From: Pedobacter sp. AK013
GTDB lineage: Bacteria > Bacteroidota > Bacteroidia > Sphingobacteriales > Sphingobacteriaceae
Direction of reading: 5' to 3'
Assembly: GCF_014205835.1 (NCBI RefSeq)
Contig: NZ_JACHCQ010000005.1
Coordinates: forward strand, 62,001 to 126,000
Length of the DNA stretch: 64,000 nt
Within the stretch, counting starts at the first letter, position 1. Each line of letters begins with the position of its first letter. Positions 52,992 through 61,904 of the stretch are shown here, one piece after another. The notes under the pieces were generated by a model. It was not told the origin of the DNA and did no database searches. It saw only the letters and a program-made list of their open reading frames with translations. The position numbers and the translations under genes are program-made.

Positions 52992-54217
52992 TAAACTAAA
53001 TATGTTATTGCTCTTCCTTTTTTAAGCAGGAAAAGGGATTTGTTTTTTATTGCGTTTATTGTCCTAAATGTTTCGATGTTTTTATCCTCAGAATCGAGTC
53101 CCATATATTTGTGTGTTTGAACAATCAGGTTGCTATCGCTCTCGAGGTAGACCGTACGTTCTTGTTTTGCAGAAAAAGCGATCTGTCCGAGGTTTGCAAC
53201 CGTTGTAAAAACCAGGTCATTAACATTGATCTGGGTCTGTGCACTTGCCGAATAACTGTTCGAAACATCTGTATTATCAATATACGCAGCATCAATAACG
53301 GAAACATAGTTGTTATACATGCTGGTAAGCGAATCTGAAGCATAAAGTACCTGTTTGCGGGTTACATAGTCCCCGGCTATAGGGCTTACCAATGCGAGTG
53401 CAAAAGCCGAAAGTACCGCGGCTCCAGTTGCCTCAAAATAAGCCTTGTTGTTCCTGCTGTTCTTTGCCGAAAAAATTGTTTTTGCATCCTCAAAAAGTGA
53501 TTTGAGTAGGTTAACCCTACTACTAATACCAACACTCAGCTCAGCAGGCACAGATATAACATCATTTATACTTTGTATTGCCGCAGATGGGTTTTCGGCC
53601 ATCTTATCTATATCGGCAAACATTGCGTTTTTCTTTAACTGATAATCGGCATAAGCATCAGATGTAATAATTGACCCAATCTTAAGATCAAGTTTTGTGG
53701 CGTTTTCCTTAACCATTGAAACGTCGGCTGCCTTAAGGTTAACTTTTGAAGCATAATCTACAGCGGAAATCTGAGCAAGCTTATACTTTACCTTAAGCAC
53801 ATTAGAAGAAACAGACGGCATTTTTTTTAACGTATCAGTAGTTATGGTTTCCCAAAAATCAACGTTTATTTCGGTAACATTAAGGTTTACATCAGACTTT
53901 TTTAGACTTAGCGGCTGCCCGGTTATATCTCCATAGAGTGGATGTCTGACGGTCCATGCTCGAGGGTCATTCGCTGACGCCGAGAACGTCTCTGCCTGAT
54001 CAATATTGTCATCACCCTGGAACCAGAATATTAAAGGAAAAGAACGGGCTTTAACCTCTTTCCTGTCAATGAACGAACCCTTAAGACTGATAAAATCAAA
54101 AACTGAAACGTTATAGTCAACATTCACCTCTCCGTGCTGGTAAAGCGGTTTGTACACCTTTCCGTCGCCAGTGGTTATGGTAAATTCGGTGTTTTCAAGC
54201 CTATCCTTCCAGCCCAT
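52991..54217 (-). CDS. DNA circularization / tail protein, Mu gpN-like
   Basis: A 408-residue protein starting MGWKDRLENTEFTITTGDGK. The opening domain (about 1-120; KVYKPLYQHGEVNVDYNVSVFDF, FPLIFWFQGDDNIDQAETF, PRAWTVRHPLYGDITGQPLSL) is the DNA-circulation N-terminal domain of Mu gpN. In structure this protein belongs to the tail distal ring around the hub. It is first of a new transcription block with its own promoter in the 76-base gap upstream, and it overlaps the gp44-like gene by one base. Confidence 0.82.
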   Translation of the reverse strand: MGWKDRLENTEFTITTGDGKVYKPLYQHGEVNVDYNVSVFDFISLKGSFIDRKEVKARSFPLIFWFQGDDNIDQAETFSASANDPRAWTVRHPLYGDITGQPLSLKKSDVNLNVTEINVDFWETITTDTLKKMPSVSSNVLKVKYKLAQISAVDYASKVNLKAADVSMVKENATKLDLKIGSIITSDAYADYQLKKNAMFADIDKMAENPSAAIQSINDVISVPAELSVGISSRVNLLKSLFEDAKTIFSAKNSRNNKAYFEATGAAVLSAFALALVSPIAGDYVTRKQVLYASDSLTSMYNNYVSVIDAAYIDNTDVSNSYSASAQTQINVNDLVFTTVANLGQIAFSAKQERTVYLESDSNLIVQTHKYMGLDSEDKNIETFRTINAIKNKSLFLLKKGRAITYLV

Positions 54218-54241
54218 GTATTGAGATTGATTTTAACAATC

Positions 54242-54275
54242 CAAATATATATAAATAAATTTCAACTATTTCAAA
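54242..54275 (-). promoter_or_regulatory. Internal promoter of the late tail genes
   Basis: On the minus strand TTTG (54275-54272) and TATATTTG (54249-54242) are 22 bases apart, matching the Bacteroidota TTTG/TAnnTTTG promoter. The predicted start is just upstream of the gpN-like gene at 54217. The same TTTATATATATTTG stretch occurs in front of the possible small RNA at 45 kb. Confidence 0.6.
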
Positions 54276-54293
54276 ATTTGAGACATATTTTGA

Positions 54294-55040
54294 TTACCTG
54301 GAAATATTCAATGCTCTTTTAAATTGTTTATGAGCTTGATCGTGATAAAACCGCTCAATCTTTCTGATCGTTATCTCAGCAGCTTCTCTGGTGAAGTGAG
54401 TTGCTTTGATGTTAACAGGAGCGCCTTTTCTTGACTTTAGCAAAAGGCGGGACTTAATTTTTACTTTACCTCTTTTTGATTTCTTAATACTCTGTACCGA
54501 CATAAGATAGTTGCCTTTAATAGAGTTAAAAAACATCGGTTTGTTCTCATTTAAAGACCTAAAAGCCCGCGCTACAAACTTACTTTTAAGAGAGCCCCCC
54601 CGAGTTCTGGATCTACCAGATACAACTTTGTTTTTATTATAAAAATTAATCGCCTTTACTTTTGATTTGGTATTTAGGTTTTTTCTAGAACCACTTAGGT
54701 AATCCAAGCCATGATCTATAACCCCGCCGTCTTCCTGCTTGGACATGTTGTCTATTGCAGACCTAGCGGTTATTTTTCCTCTTGAAGTCATTCCAACGGC
54801 AGCAGACATACCGCTTAAGCTAAAGCCTTTTGCCTTCGTAACAGCAGAGAAAGACTTAAAAAAGTTAGGACTTCTTCGAATGAAATTACGGGTTGCTGAC
54901 TGTTCCAGAGATTTATTCTTCATATCAAAAGCAGCATCGTTAAGCGTGCCACGTACCGCTACAGGGAAGGCCGATCTGTTCAGCCTTTCCAGCCTGTTGG
55001 TTAGTTGCACTGCTGCATTTGAGTTGACGTTGAATTCCAT
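54294..55040 (-). CDS. Basic tail-completion-like protein (HK97 gp10 / lambda Z type)
   Basis: A 248-residue, very basic protein. The first part, VQLTNRLERLNRSAFPVAVR followed by GTLNDAAFDMKNKSLEQSA, resembles the helix that opens minor tail protein Z and HK97 gp10-type tail-completion proteins. The remainder is rich in Lys, Arg and Ser (KSKRGKVKIKSRLLLKSRKGAP). Such proteins cap the tail or join it to the head, and are usually encoded upstream of the sheath; here the gene sits between fibre genes and gpN. The assignment is tentative. Confidence 0.5.
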   Translation of the reverse strand: MEFNVNSNAAVQLTNRLERLNRSAFPVAVRGTLNDAAFDMKNKSLEQSATRNFIRRSPNFFKSFSAVTKAKGFSLSGMSAAVGMTSRGKITARSAIDNMSKQEDGGVIDHGLDYLSGSRKNLNTKSKVKAINFYNKNKVVSGRSRTRGGSLKSKFVARAFRSLNENKPMFFNSIKGNYLMSVQSIKKSKRGKVKIKSRLLLKSRKGAPVNIKATHFTREAAEITIRKIERFYHDQAHKQFKRALNISR

Positions 55041-55063
55041 ATTATGCTATAATATTAGCCAGC

Positions 55064-56221
55064 TTAAAGATCCCATTTTTTAGCCACATCACCAGATGAG
55101 AACAACGCGCTTCCATCCAATGCAAAAAGCACACCCAAATTGGCAGGAAAGTTCGCCACAAATACATCTTCTCCGGTTACCACATTAAAAAACCTCAATA
55201 TACCATTTATTAAAGTGTAAATTTTTGAATTTAAAATAACGGCATTGGTTGTTTTTTTGAAGGTATTTGACAGCAATACGTTGCCGGAAAACGACAGGTT
55301 ATTAGCATTAATGCTATAAATATCTATACTATATTCGTCTCCAGAGTTCGAGCTCGCGTTGGTTATGTATATGCTTGTCCCGTCTGTATAGATATAAGGA
55401 CTGTTGTCGCTTGAACCAAAACCGCCCGTAACAAAAACCATCTGCTGAGGAGCCGTGATGTTCGATTCTGGTATTCTAAATATTTTATGCGCCAGTGTGT
55501 TTGGATAAAACGCGAGGCAAATAAAATATCCGTTGATTAGCATGATTTCGTAAACTAATATCGTTCCGTCAGATTGAGATGATCTGATTGATCCTTGCAA
55601 GTCTAAAACTTCAGGTTTATCGCTGAAAACAACTCCTTCACTTTGATACCAAACTTTTTTTCCGTTATTGAAAGCCAAAGGGGTTCCAAAAGGAGTGAAT
55701 ATTTCAGTCGAACTTTCTAAGCTTTGACTTAGGTTATAAGCCCTAACGTTGGCAGAGTCAATAATCAATAAAAGTTCATCTCCTGACTTAAACTGGTTAA
55801 CAGCAGTAAAACTATACGATTCCGCACCAGACCCCTTAAAGGTATAAACCAGGGAACTATTATAGTTTTCAGCCGCCCTGGCAAAAACAGGATATTTATC
55901 AGGAAGGATACTAAGATCCATTCCAATTGAAAAAACCTGACCGGACAGATTCAAAACCTGCTCTACGTCGTTCAGGTTATTACTAAACTTTTTTAACGCC
56001 TCTACCAACTGGTAACCGGAATCCGCATTATCCTCAAATCCACTAGGGTCGATTTTGGCAAGCCTTAAAATTCTGTATACATTGGTAAGTAAATCTCCAT
56101 ATATTTCCCTCACTACCGGGGTTCCATCTTCAGTAGAAGTCTCGTTTTTGATTGTACTGTCTGGAAACTTTGCAAAATCCCCATCTTTAGGGATGTTTGG
56201 TATTTGTCTTATGGTTCTCAT
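55064..56221 (-). CDS. Baseplate-attached fibre/adaptor protein B
   Basis: A 385-residue protein. Its first 90 residues (TSTEDGTPVVREIYGDLLTNVYRILRLAKIDPSG, DSGYQLVEALKKF) are clearly related to the same region of the next upstream gene, which marks a shared attachment domain. The rest is beta-rich with repeated short strands and could form a propeller (SGDELLLIIDSANVRAY, IYTDGTSIYITNASS, LNSKIYTLINGILRFF), the kind of fold used for receptor binding. Two bases separate it from protein A. No database family is recognised. Confidence 0.6.
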   Translation of the reverse strand: MRTIRQIPNIPKDGDFAKFPDSTIKNETSTEDGTPVVREIYGDLLTNVYRILRLAKIDPSGFEDNADSGYQLVEALKKFSNNLNDVEQVLNLSGQVFSIGMDLSILPDKYPVFARAAENYNSSLVYTFKGSGAESYSFTAVNQFKSGDELLLIIDSANVRAYNLSQSLESSTEIFTPFGTPLAFNNGKKVWYQSEGVVFSDKPEVLDLQGSIRSSQSDGTILVYEIMLINGYFICLAFYPNTLAHKIFRIPESNITAPQQMVFVTGGFGSSDNSPYIYTDGTSIYITNASSNSGDEYSIDIYSINANNLSFSGNVLLSNTFKKTTNAVILNSKIYTLINGILRFFNVVTGEDVFVANFPANLGVLFALDGSALFSSGDVAKKWDL

Positions 56222-56222
56222 G

Positions 56223-57284
56223 CTATGAAAGTTGTACTGCTTCTATGTGTATTTTAAGGTTTTGAGAAATGCTGTAAACTTCCTCAACAGATATTGAAAA
56301 CTGTGTGGTAGACTCTTTTTTAAATACCGGTACGCATATCCCATTATCGGCCAATATGTTCCCCTCAGACTCAACCGAACTTCTAATAAAATAATTCATG
56401 TTCGACATAGGGTTTTTTAAGGTAATCCTAACCGTACTTTCTCCGCCAGGGTTTGCGTAGTATACGTTAGCGGTTAAAACATCCCCTGAAACTGGCAAGT
56501 TTGAGCCAACCTGCGCCGAACCCGGGTCTAATCCGCTAAACCACCCGGTATTCCTTATCGGGCTTTGAGCAATCCCGTCTATTATGGCTTTATCTTCTTT
56601 AGAAAGAAGACCGTTTCGAAGTGCTGTAGCCAAAAAAATACTGCTCATCGATCCGATCACCCGTTGTGCAAAAGCAAGTTGGTTCGTATATGGAGTAGTT
56701 GACTTTACAGTGGATGTTCCTGCGTACTCCTCAGATAATGTTGCGCCTTTAAGATAGTTTAGTTCCGCCACCAGTGTGTCAAGGTTCAGTCCGTCAGCAA
56801 GCCTAACCAGTTTTATCGCACCAGACGACGAGTATATAAACCTAACGTAATCGTTTGTTTTAAACTTACTTGTAGCTTCGATTGCTTTTGTTAGCGGATC
56901 TATGCCCTTTATTGTGGTTTCAGTATTAAGATCAAATCCTGCTTTGCATATCAGTGCTTCACCATCTTTTAATGTGCTAAATTTTAGTGGAACCTGCAAA
57001 ACGCCAGAATTAACCCCTAAAGGAGTTATGATGTCGTTTTTACCTGCCAGGGCTATTGCCGCATCAACTAATTGATAACCGTTTGATTCATTGTCAGGCA
57101 ATCCGTTGTACGCGATTGCAGCTAACCGCATTAATTTAGCAAAAAACTCATGAAGGTCGCTATAAACCAGTCGGTTTACCGGAGTACCATCACCAGTACC
57201 TGTATCGTCTTTTATCCTTGCGTTAGGATAGTTTGCCGGGTCTGAATTATCAATCTTTGCAAGTTCTTTTTTATCGGTAGCCAT
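56223..57284 (-). CDS. Baseplate-attached fibre/adaptor protein A
   Basis: A 353-residue protein directly after the gp48-like gene. The N-terminal domain (to about 95; IKDDTGTGDGTPVNRLVYSD, LPDNESNGYQLVDAAIAL) is shared with protein B downstream. A middle helix region follows, and then a C-terminal beta domain ending YSISQNLKIHIEAVQLS. Genes after gp48 in Mu-type phages code for tail fibres, so this is probably the first fibre or its adaptor. Receptor and fold are unknown. Confidence 0.6.
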   Translation of the reverse strand: MATDKKELAKIDNSDPANYPNARIKDDTGTGDGTPVNRLVYSDLHEFFAKLMRLAAIAYNGLPDNESNGYQLVDAAIALAGKNDIITPLGVNSGVLQVPLKFSTLKDGEALICKAGFDLNTETTIKGIDPLTKAIEATSKFKTNDYVRFIYSSSGAIKLVRLADGLNLDTLVAELNYLKGATLSEEYAGTSTVKSTTPYTNQLAFAQRVIGSMSSIFLATALRNGLLSKEDKAIIDGIAQSPIRNTGWFSGLDPGSAQVGSNLPVSGDVLTANVYYANPGGESTVRITLKNPMSNMNYFIRSSVESEGNILADNGICVPVFKKESTTQFSISVEEVYSISQNLKIHIEAVQLS

Positions 57285-57287
57285 AAT

Positions 57288-58082
57288 TTAATTGAAGTTT
57301 ATGAAAATAAATGCAACGGTATGGGCGGGCTTTAATTTAATTACCAACTCCCTGAACTCTCGTTCCCTTGATTCCGGTACCGTTGCCGTATCGTTTAAAG
57401 TTGAACCTGCAATAAAGAATGTAGCCCAAAGATTTCCCAAGCCGCCAACGCTAAATGTTTCAGAAAAGGTTTCGTTAGCAATAACCTGAGCCTGCGATCC
57501 CCCTCCGTGAACTGTTCCACTTCCGTGATGGGTGTTGTCGCTATGCTGAGTGGATTGCCCTTGGACTGTCTGTATTTCTTGCGGGGTTTTATAAAACTTA
57601 TTACCATCGCCATCGTAAAACACGTTTTCGTAAACCTTAACATTAAATCCTGCAGCATCAAGCTGGCTCTGGATGTATCCTATATGCTGGCGTGCCTTAA
57701 CATTTCCCCTGAAAGATTGCTTTCTTTTAATATTAGCCATTCTTTCGGCAAGCGTAAGGGAAGGGTTGGTGACAAGCCCCAGCCTATACTCCCAAAGTGT
57801 AGCGTCCTTTTCATCAAAACTTTCGTTATCAGGCAAAGTGCTATCAATAACAGAATAACCAGCATCTATTGCTCGTAACAGTGATAAGTTTACAGCTTCG
57901 TGAAGCTTACGGTAATTACTGTTTTCAGGGAGATACCAAACGCGCCCTGTGGGGTAGAGCTGGTTCGTAAGATTTAATAAATCCTTTTGTGTGCTCGTTT
58001 TAACAGGGTACCTGTGTGGTGTTTTAAATCCGTGTGGGGTACTAAAACCGTGGGCCGTGCTTCTATCTGTTACCTGGTACAT
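57288..58082 (-). CDS. Baseplate protein, Mu gp48 / YmfQ-like
   Basis: A 264-residue protein. The region LLNLTNQLYPTGRVWYLPEN, LWEYRLGLVTNPSLTLAERMANIKRKQSFRGN and ARQHIGYIQSQLDAAGFNVKVYEN is typical of the gp48/DUF2313 family, which links the wedge to fibres. Two oddities: a short N-terminal repeat (AHGFSTPHGFKTPH) and a histidine-glycine-rich loop (STQHSDNTHHGSGTVHGGGS) near residues 185-204. The start overlaps the stop of the gp47-like gene by one base. Confidence 0.78.
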   Translation of the reverse strand: MYQVTDRSTAHGFSTPHGFKTPHRYPVKTSTQKDLLNLTNQLYPTGRVWYLPENSNYRKLHEAVNLSLLRAIDAGYSVIDSTLPDNESFDEKDATLWEYRLGLVTNPSLTLAERMANIKRKQSFRGNVKARQHIGYIQSQLDAAGFNVKVYENVFYDGDGNKFYKTPQEIQTVQGQSTQHSDNTHHGSGTVHGGGSQAQVIANETFSETFSVGGLGNLWATFFIAGSTLNDTATVPESREREFRELVIKLKPAHTVAFIFINFN

Positions 58083-59257
58083 TATAGATATGTTACTGTT
58101 CGTAAATATGGAATCGTCCCTGCGGAGAACTGATAAATATTAGCTAGAGCCCCATCTACAAGCATGTTGAAATTTAAAAATGTATTAGCGTTACCAATAG
58201 TATCGTTTACTACACTCTGAAGCTTAACAGTTGTTAGATTATCGTTTCTGTCTCGCGGCAAATCTGCACCAGAAATATAGGGCCTGATATCCGCCAGATA
58301 TGCTGCAAGGTTTTCCGATATCGCTGACCTGATTGTTGAGGTGTCGACCTGTAGGCCAGTAATATTAACGTCAATCGGTATCGCATCAATCGGAAGCACT
58401 TCAATAACCGCCTGAATAGGCCTTCTTCCGCGCTCGTTTAAAGGAAGCGTTTCATCCGGATCAAACTCAATTACTTCAGCCACAGAAGCAAGTATTGCGC
58501 CAGAAGGTGTACCGTGTCCATCTTCACTATCAACAGGGGTAGCTTCTACGTAAACCTGCACGGTCCCGGCATCACCATTTTTAACATACGGGTAAACCTT
58601 TCTAACACCCGGAGCATCGGACGCCCATATCCTATAGTCTGTTTTTGCACCGCCCTGAGGCTCAAGCCTGATTGCATCAAGGATGTTTTGGCGATAAAGG
58701 TCTGTATCTTCCGCTTGGGTTGGTTGCTGAACAATTTCAGAAACGACAACGGATTGATCCAGGCCAATAACCGGTTCAGTCACAGACAAACCATCGCCAA
58801 CATTTAATAAGTATTCTTTACCAGCATTAACAGACCTTAACACAATAGTATCAGGAACCTGACCAATAACAAATTCAGTATCCAAAACGTAAAGGTTACC
58901 TGGCGCGTTACTACTATCGTTTGATTTAAATATTAAGCCTGACCGTAAAACAGCGCCAATTGAGCCATTTACCGTCACATTGTATTTGCCGTCTGTAGGT
59001 GTTCTAGGTTGGCGGTTAAGGTAAATCTGACCTATTCTATTAAGCTCACCCCCATTTGCCGCGGTATCAGCTGTATCCGGGAACACGTTGTTTAATACAT
59101 CCTGTAAATACAGATATATAAGCTTCAGTTCTGCAGCCAAAACAGAATCCAAAGCATCGAAAACTTTTCGAAGGTCAGTATCTGCCAGATCAAGCTTAGA
59201 TTTAAAGTCTAATTCAATCCTGTTCTTAATCTCGATAAGTGATGGTATTGGCTTCAT
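58082..59257 (-). CDS. Baseplate J / gp47-family wedge protein
   Basis: A 391-residue wedge protein. IYLQDVLNNVFPDTADTAANGGELNRIGQIYLNRQPRTPTDG, then GAVLRSGLIFKSND and RLEPQGGAKTDYRIWASDAPGVRKVYPY, with a final ADIRPYISGADLPRDRNDN, are the landmarks of the baseplate J family (T4 gp6, Mu gp47). Six dimers or trimers of this protein form the ring around the hub. It overlaps both neighbours by one base. Confidence 0.9.
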   Translation of the reverse strand: MKPIPSLIEIKNRIELDFKSKLDLADTDLRKVFDALDSVLAAELKLIYLYLQDVLNNVFPDTADTAANGGELNRIGQIYLNRQPRTPTDGKYNVTVNGSIGAVLRSGLIFKSNDSSNAPGNLYVLDTEFVIGQVPDTIVLRSVNAGKEYLLNVGDGLSVTEPVIGLDQSVVVSEIVQQPTQAEDTDLYRQNILDAIRLEPQGGAKTDYRIWASDAPGVRKVYPYVKNGDAGTVQVYVEATPVDSEDGHGTPSGAILASVAEVIEFDPDETLPLNERGRRPIQAVIEVLPIDAIPIDVNITGLQVDTSTIRSAISENLAAYLADIRPYISGADLPRDRNDNLTTVKLQSVVNDTIGNANTFLNFNMLVDGALANIYQFSAGTIPYLRTVTYL

Positions 59258-59733
59258 TATATTGTGTTTTCGATTATTACTTCTTTTTTTACGCTATCCC
59301 AGAGGAGTTCTATAGTCACAGTTTTTGTCGTTGGCATACTTAGTTTTATTTCAATCTTCATCTTGTTTACAGAAAGAAGGAAAGCATTCACCTCCACGTT
59401 CGATACGTTTTTAAGGTATTTTAAATCTGACTCTACAGATCTTATTATACTTACTCTTCCACTGCTTGTCAGTGGATTATCCATTAAAGCCTTTTCAGTT
59501 TGTGAATTAAACTGTTTAGATTTTACATCTCCGTAAAAAAGACTGTTTCCCCACCAATCTTTCCTTATTTCATTAGGCAATTCGTCGCCCCTGGTGGATG
59601 CCTCTACATTACCCCCAAACAAACAGAGATAAGCCTGTTGTAAAATCTGATCAGTTAGGATTAAATCATTATTCTGGATAATGATTTCTCCCCCGTTACC
59701 ACTTTCATATAACAATAAGTCTTTTCCATTCAT
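59257..59733 (-). CDS. Phage GP46-family baseplate protein (gp25/W-like)
   Basis: A 158-residue protein: GGEIIIQNNDLILTDQILQQAYLCLFGGN, then DWWGNSLFYGD and a helix with ALMDNPLTSSGRVSIIRSVESDLKYLKN. This is the Mu gp46 layout, the counterpart of T4 gp25, which starts sheath polymerisation from the baseplate. It follows the tape-measure gene with overlapping stop and start. Confidence 0.85.
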   Translation of the reverse strand: MNGKDLLLYESGNGGEIIIQNNDLILTDQILQQAYLCLFGGNVEASTRGDELPNEIRKDWWGNSLFYGDVKSKQFNSQTEKALMDNPLTSSGRVSIIRSVESDLKYLKNVSNVEVNAFLLSVNKMKIEIKLSMPTTKTVTIELLWDSVKKEVIIENTI

Positions 59734-61718
59734 CAGTTAACCCCTTGTGTATTGTTTATTTTAATAGGTATCCCGAGCGTACCGCGCATTTTTGTAGATT
59801 CTACCTTATTGTTTGGATCGTTGAAGTTAACGTCTAGTATATTTCTCTGGACTGTTTCCCTTGTAATCTGATCCGATTTCATTTGCGGCGTAGATAGCAC
59901 TGGTTTTTTATTCTCCTCGGGGTTGTTACCCTCCATGCTTACGCCCAGGGTTGATCTAAATCCATGAAGACTGGCAGCCGCATTAGATGCCCACTTAGCC
60001 CCGGTAAATTTTCCGATTAAACCAAGAAGTTGCTCAACAGGCTGGAGTACAGCGTCAAATATCACCTTCCCAATTGCCTTTAAGCCAGCCAAAATACCAC
60101 CTTCTTTAAAGGCTTTTGTAACCATTTCCCAGTTACGCCTAAAAGACTGTATTAAACTAATCACTAATCCTAACGGCCCCATGAATATAGAGACAGCAGC
60201 GCCCCATTCATCCCATTTCTTAATGACAAAAACAATCAAGGTTATTAACGCTGCAATCCCTATAATGATTAACCCTATTGGGTTGGCGGTCATTGCTGCA
60301 TTCCAAAGCCATTGAGCGGCAATAACCGCTTTTAAAACGCCTTGCCAAACATATTGAGCAGCAATTACAGCATACGTAGCGATACGTTGTGCATACATAG
60401 CAACATTTCCCCCCCCAATACTAACGGCGAGAGTTGCAGATCTAACGGCAGCAATACCCATTATCACATTCCACGCAAACAAAGCTATTTCTGTTGCCAG
60501 TAATATGGCCTTGAATGCAACAAACACGCCTATCACTTTCAAAATTGTATTGATTATTTCAGAGAAGTTGTTAATCACAAAATCAAGAACTTTCTTTATT
60601 TTTTCAAGACCTCCTGTTGCATCTTTGCTTGTTGTAATGTAATTTATCCAGCTATTTTTGACTTGATCAATTTTCTTTGATAAAGTGTCGCTATTTATTG
60701 AAGCCGCTTTTTGAGCTTCAGAAGTTCCTGTTACACCTTTTGTAAATTCTTTATATAAATTAATATTATCTAGCAAAATTTTACCCGCAGTAATATTATC
60801 GGCTCCAAATACTTGAGCAATTAGGTGATCCTTCTTTTTTGCTGTGGTTAACTGGTTTGTTTTTTTTAGGACTTGATCCAATGCGTCGTTTATTTGGAAT
60901 TGACCGCTTTTGTACCCCGCCCCTGCTTTTTGGAGTCTCATAATAGCGCCCCTTAGTGCAGTTCCAGCTTCAGCACCCTTCATATTTTTCGCAGCTAACG
61001 TCTGGATTAAACCAATTGATTGCTCCAGTGTAATGTTAGCGCCCTTAGCAACAGCCCCAAAGTTCTTATACGATTCAGAGGCTTGGGTGATGGATGCCGC
61101 GCCAACAGCTTGCCCTGCCGCTAACACATTTATAACTCGATTAGCCTGATCAGCACCAAGATTGAATTGGTTCATAATGCCAACTAAATTCTCAGCAGAT
61201 GTTCCAAGTTCGTCTCCTGAGGCTTGAGACAATGTAATCGCGGCTTTAGAAACCAGTCCTAATCCATCAGCGGTTTCTGCAAACTTAGAGTTCAATCCTG
61301 CTATTTTTTCAAAAGAAGACGCGACATCAACTGTACTTGCAAGTCCTTTAGATTTTATAGCTATTTCACCGATTTTATCACTGAATTTTGAAAACTCTTT
61401 GTCCGAAAGGTCGGATACAATAGTTTTGAAACTTTTAAGCTGCGTTTCATAGGCCATTAATGACTGACTTGAGAATGCAATACCGGCGATAATGGTAGAT
61501 GCCGCGACGGCAGTTTTGGCGTATTCCAAAAGCTGCCTACCCCCACTTGATAAAGTAGGGGTAAAGCGTCTTAATGTTCTGTTAGCCCTAGCAACGCCGT
61601 TAGCTATTCCGTTGGCGAAAGAGTTAGCGCCTCGCGCCATTCTAGAGACGATTGACGAGAACCGATCGACAGCAGTAAAAACAGTTGGAACCCTTAAGGC
61701 TGATAATGTAGCTGCCAT
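59733..61718 (-). CDS. Tail tape-measure protein
   Basis: A 661-residue protein. The PhageMin_Tail-type domain covers about 75-300 (AFSSQSLMAYETQLKSFKTIVSDLSDKEF, ASGDELGTSAENLVGIMNQF, AAKNMKGAEAGTALRGAIMRLQKAG). It is followed by strongly hydrophobic segments (about 400-540; LIIIGIAALITLIVFVIKKW) that enter the host membrane during DNA injection. Tape-measure length sets tail length; at about 1.5 Angstrom per residue this predicts a tail near 100 nm. The start codon touches the stop of the frameshifted chaperone (TAA ATG). Confidence 0.9.
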   Translation of the reverse strand: MAATLSALRVPTVFTAVDRFSSIVSRMARGANSFANGIANGVARANRTLRRFTPTLSSGGRQLLEYAKTAVAASTIIAGIAFSSQSLMAYETQLKSFKTIVSDLSDKEFSKFSDKIGEIAIKSKGLASTVDVASSFEKIAGLNSKFAETADGLGLVSKAAITLSQASGDELGTSAENLVGIMNQFNLGADQANRVINVLAAGQAVGAASITQASESYKNFGAVAKGANITLEQSIGLIQTLAAKNMKGAEAGTALRGAIMRLQKAGAGYKSGQFQINDALDQVLKKTNQLTTAKKKDHLIAQVFGADNITAGKILLDNINLYKEFTKGVTGTSEAQKAASINSDTLSKKIDQVKNSWINYITTSKDATGGLEKIKKVLDFVINNFSEIINTILKVIGVFVAFKAILLATEIALFAWNVIMGIAAVRSATLAVSIGGGNVAMYAQRIATYAVIAAQYVWQGVLKAVIAAQWLWNAAMTANPIGLIIIGIAALITLIVFVIKKWDEWGAAVSIFMGPLGLVISLIQSFRRNWEMVTKAFKEGGILAGLKAIGKVIFDAVLQPVEQLLGLIGKFTGAKWASNAAASLHGFRSTLGVSMEGNNPEENKKPVLSTPQMKSDQITRETVQRNILDVNFNDPNNKVESTKMRGTLGIPIKINNTQGVN

Positions 61719-61904
61719 TTATTTCTTAGGTTTTGATTCGAGCTCTTTGTGTTGCTCGTCTATTATTTTGTACCAATAAACCATACCCAGGTGATCAAGG
61801 TCATCACAAAACATATTTTCAATATAACTGGGGCTTGCCCAATGAAAATTAAGACCCAGAGTTTTGATATAAGGATCAATGTCCCCTGGTATATTTACAA
61901 AAAA
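61719..61904 (-). other. -1 frameshift extension of the tail assembly chaperone
   Basis: The upstream frame ends CTT TTT TTG TAA. The heptamer T-TTT-TTG lies in register at 61898-61904, and a -1 slip opens 59 codons (VNIPGDIDPYIKTLGLNFHW to ELESKPKK) ending with TAA at 61721-61719, immediately before the tape-measure ATG at 61718. This is the well-known G/GT arrangement of tailed phages; the long product of about 196 residues is made in minority. The extension carries aromatic-rich, clearly protein-like sequence. Confidence 0.85.
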
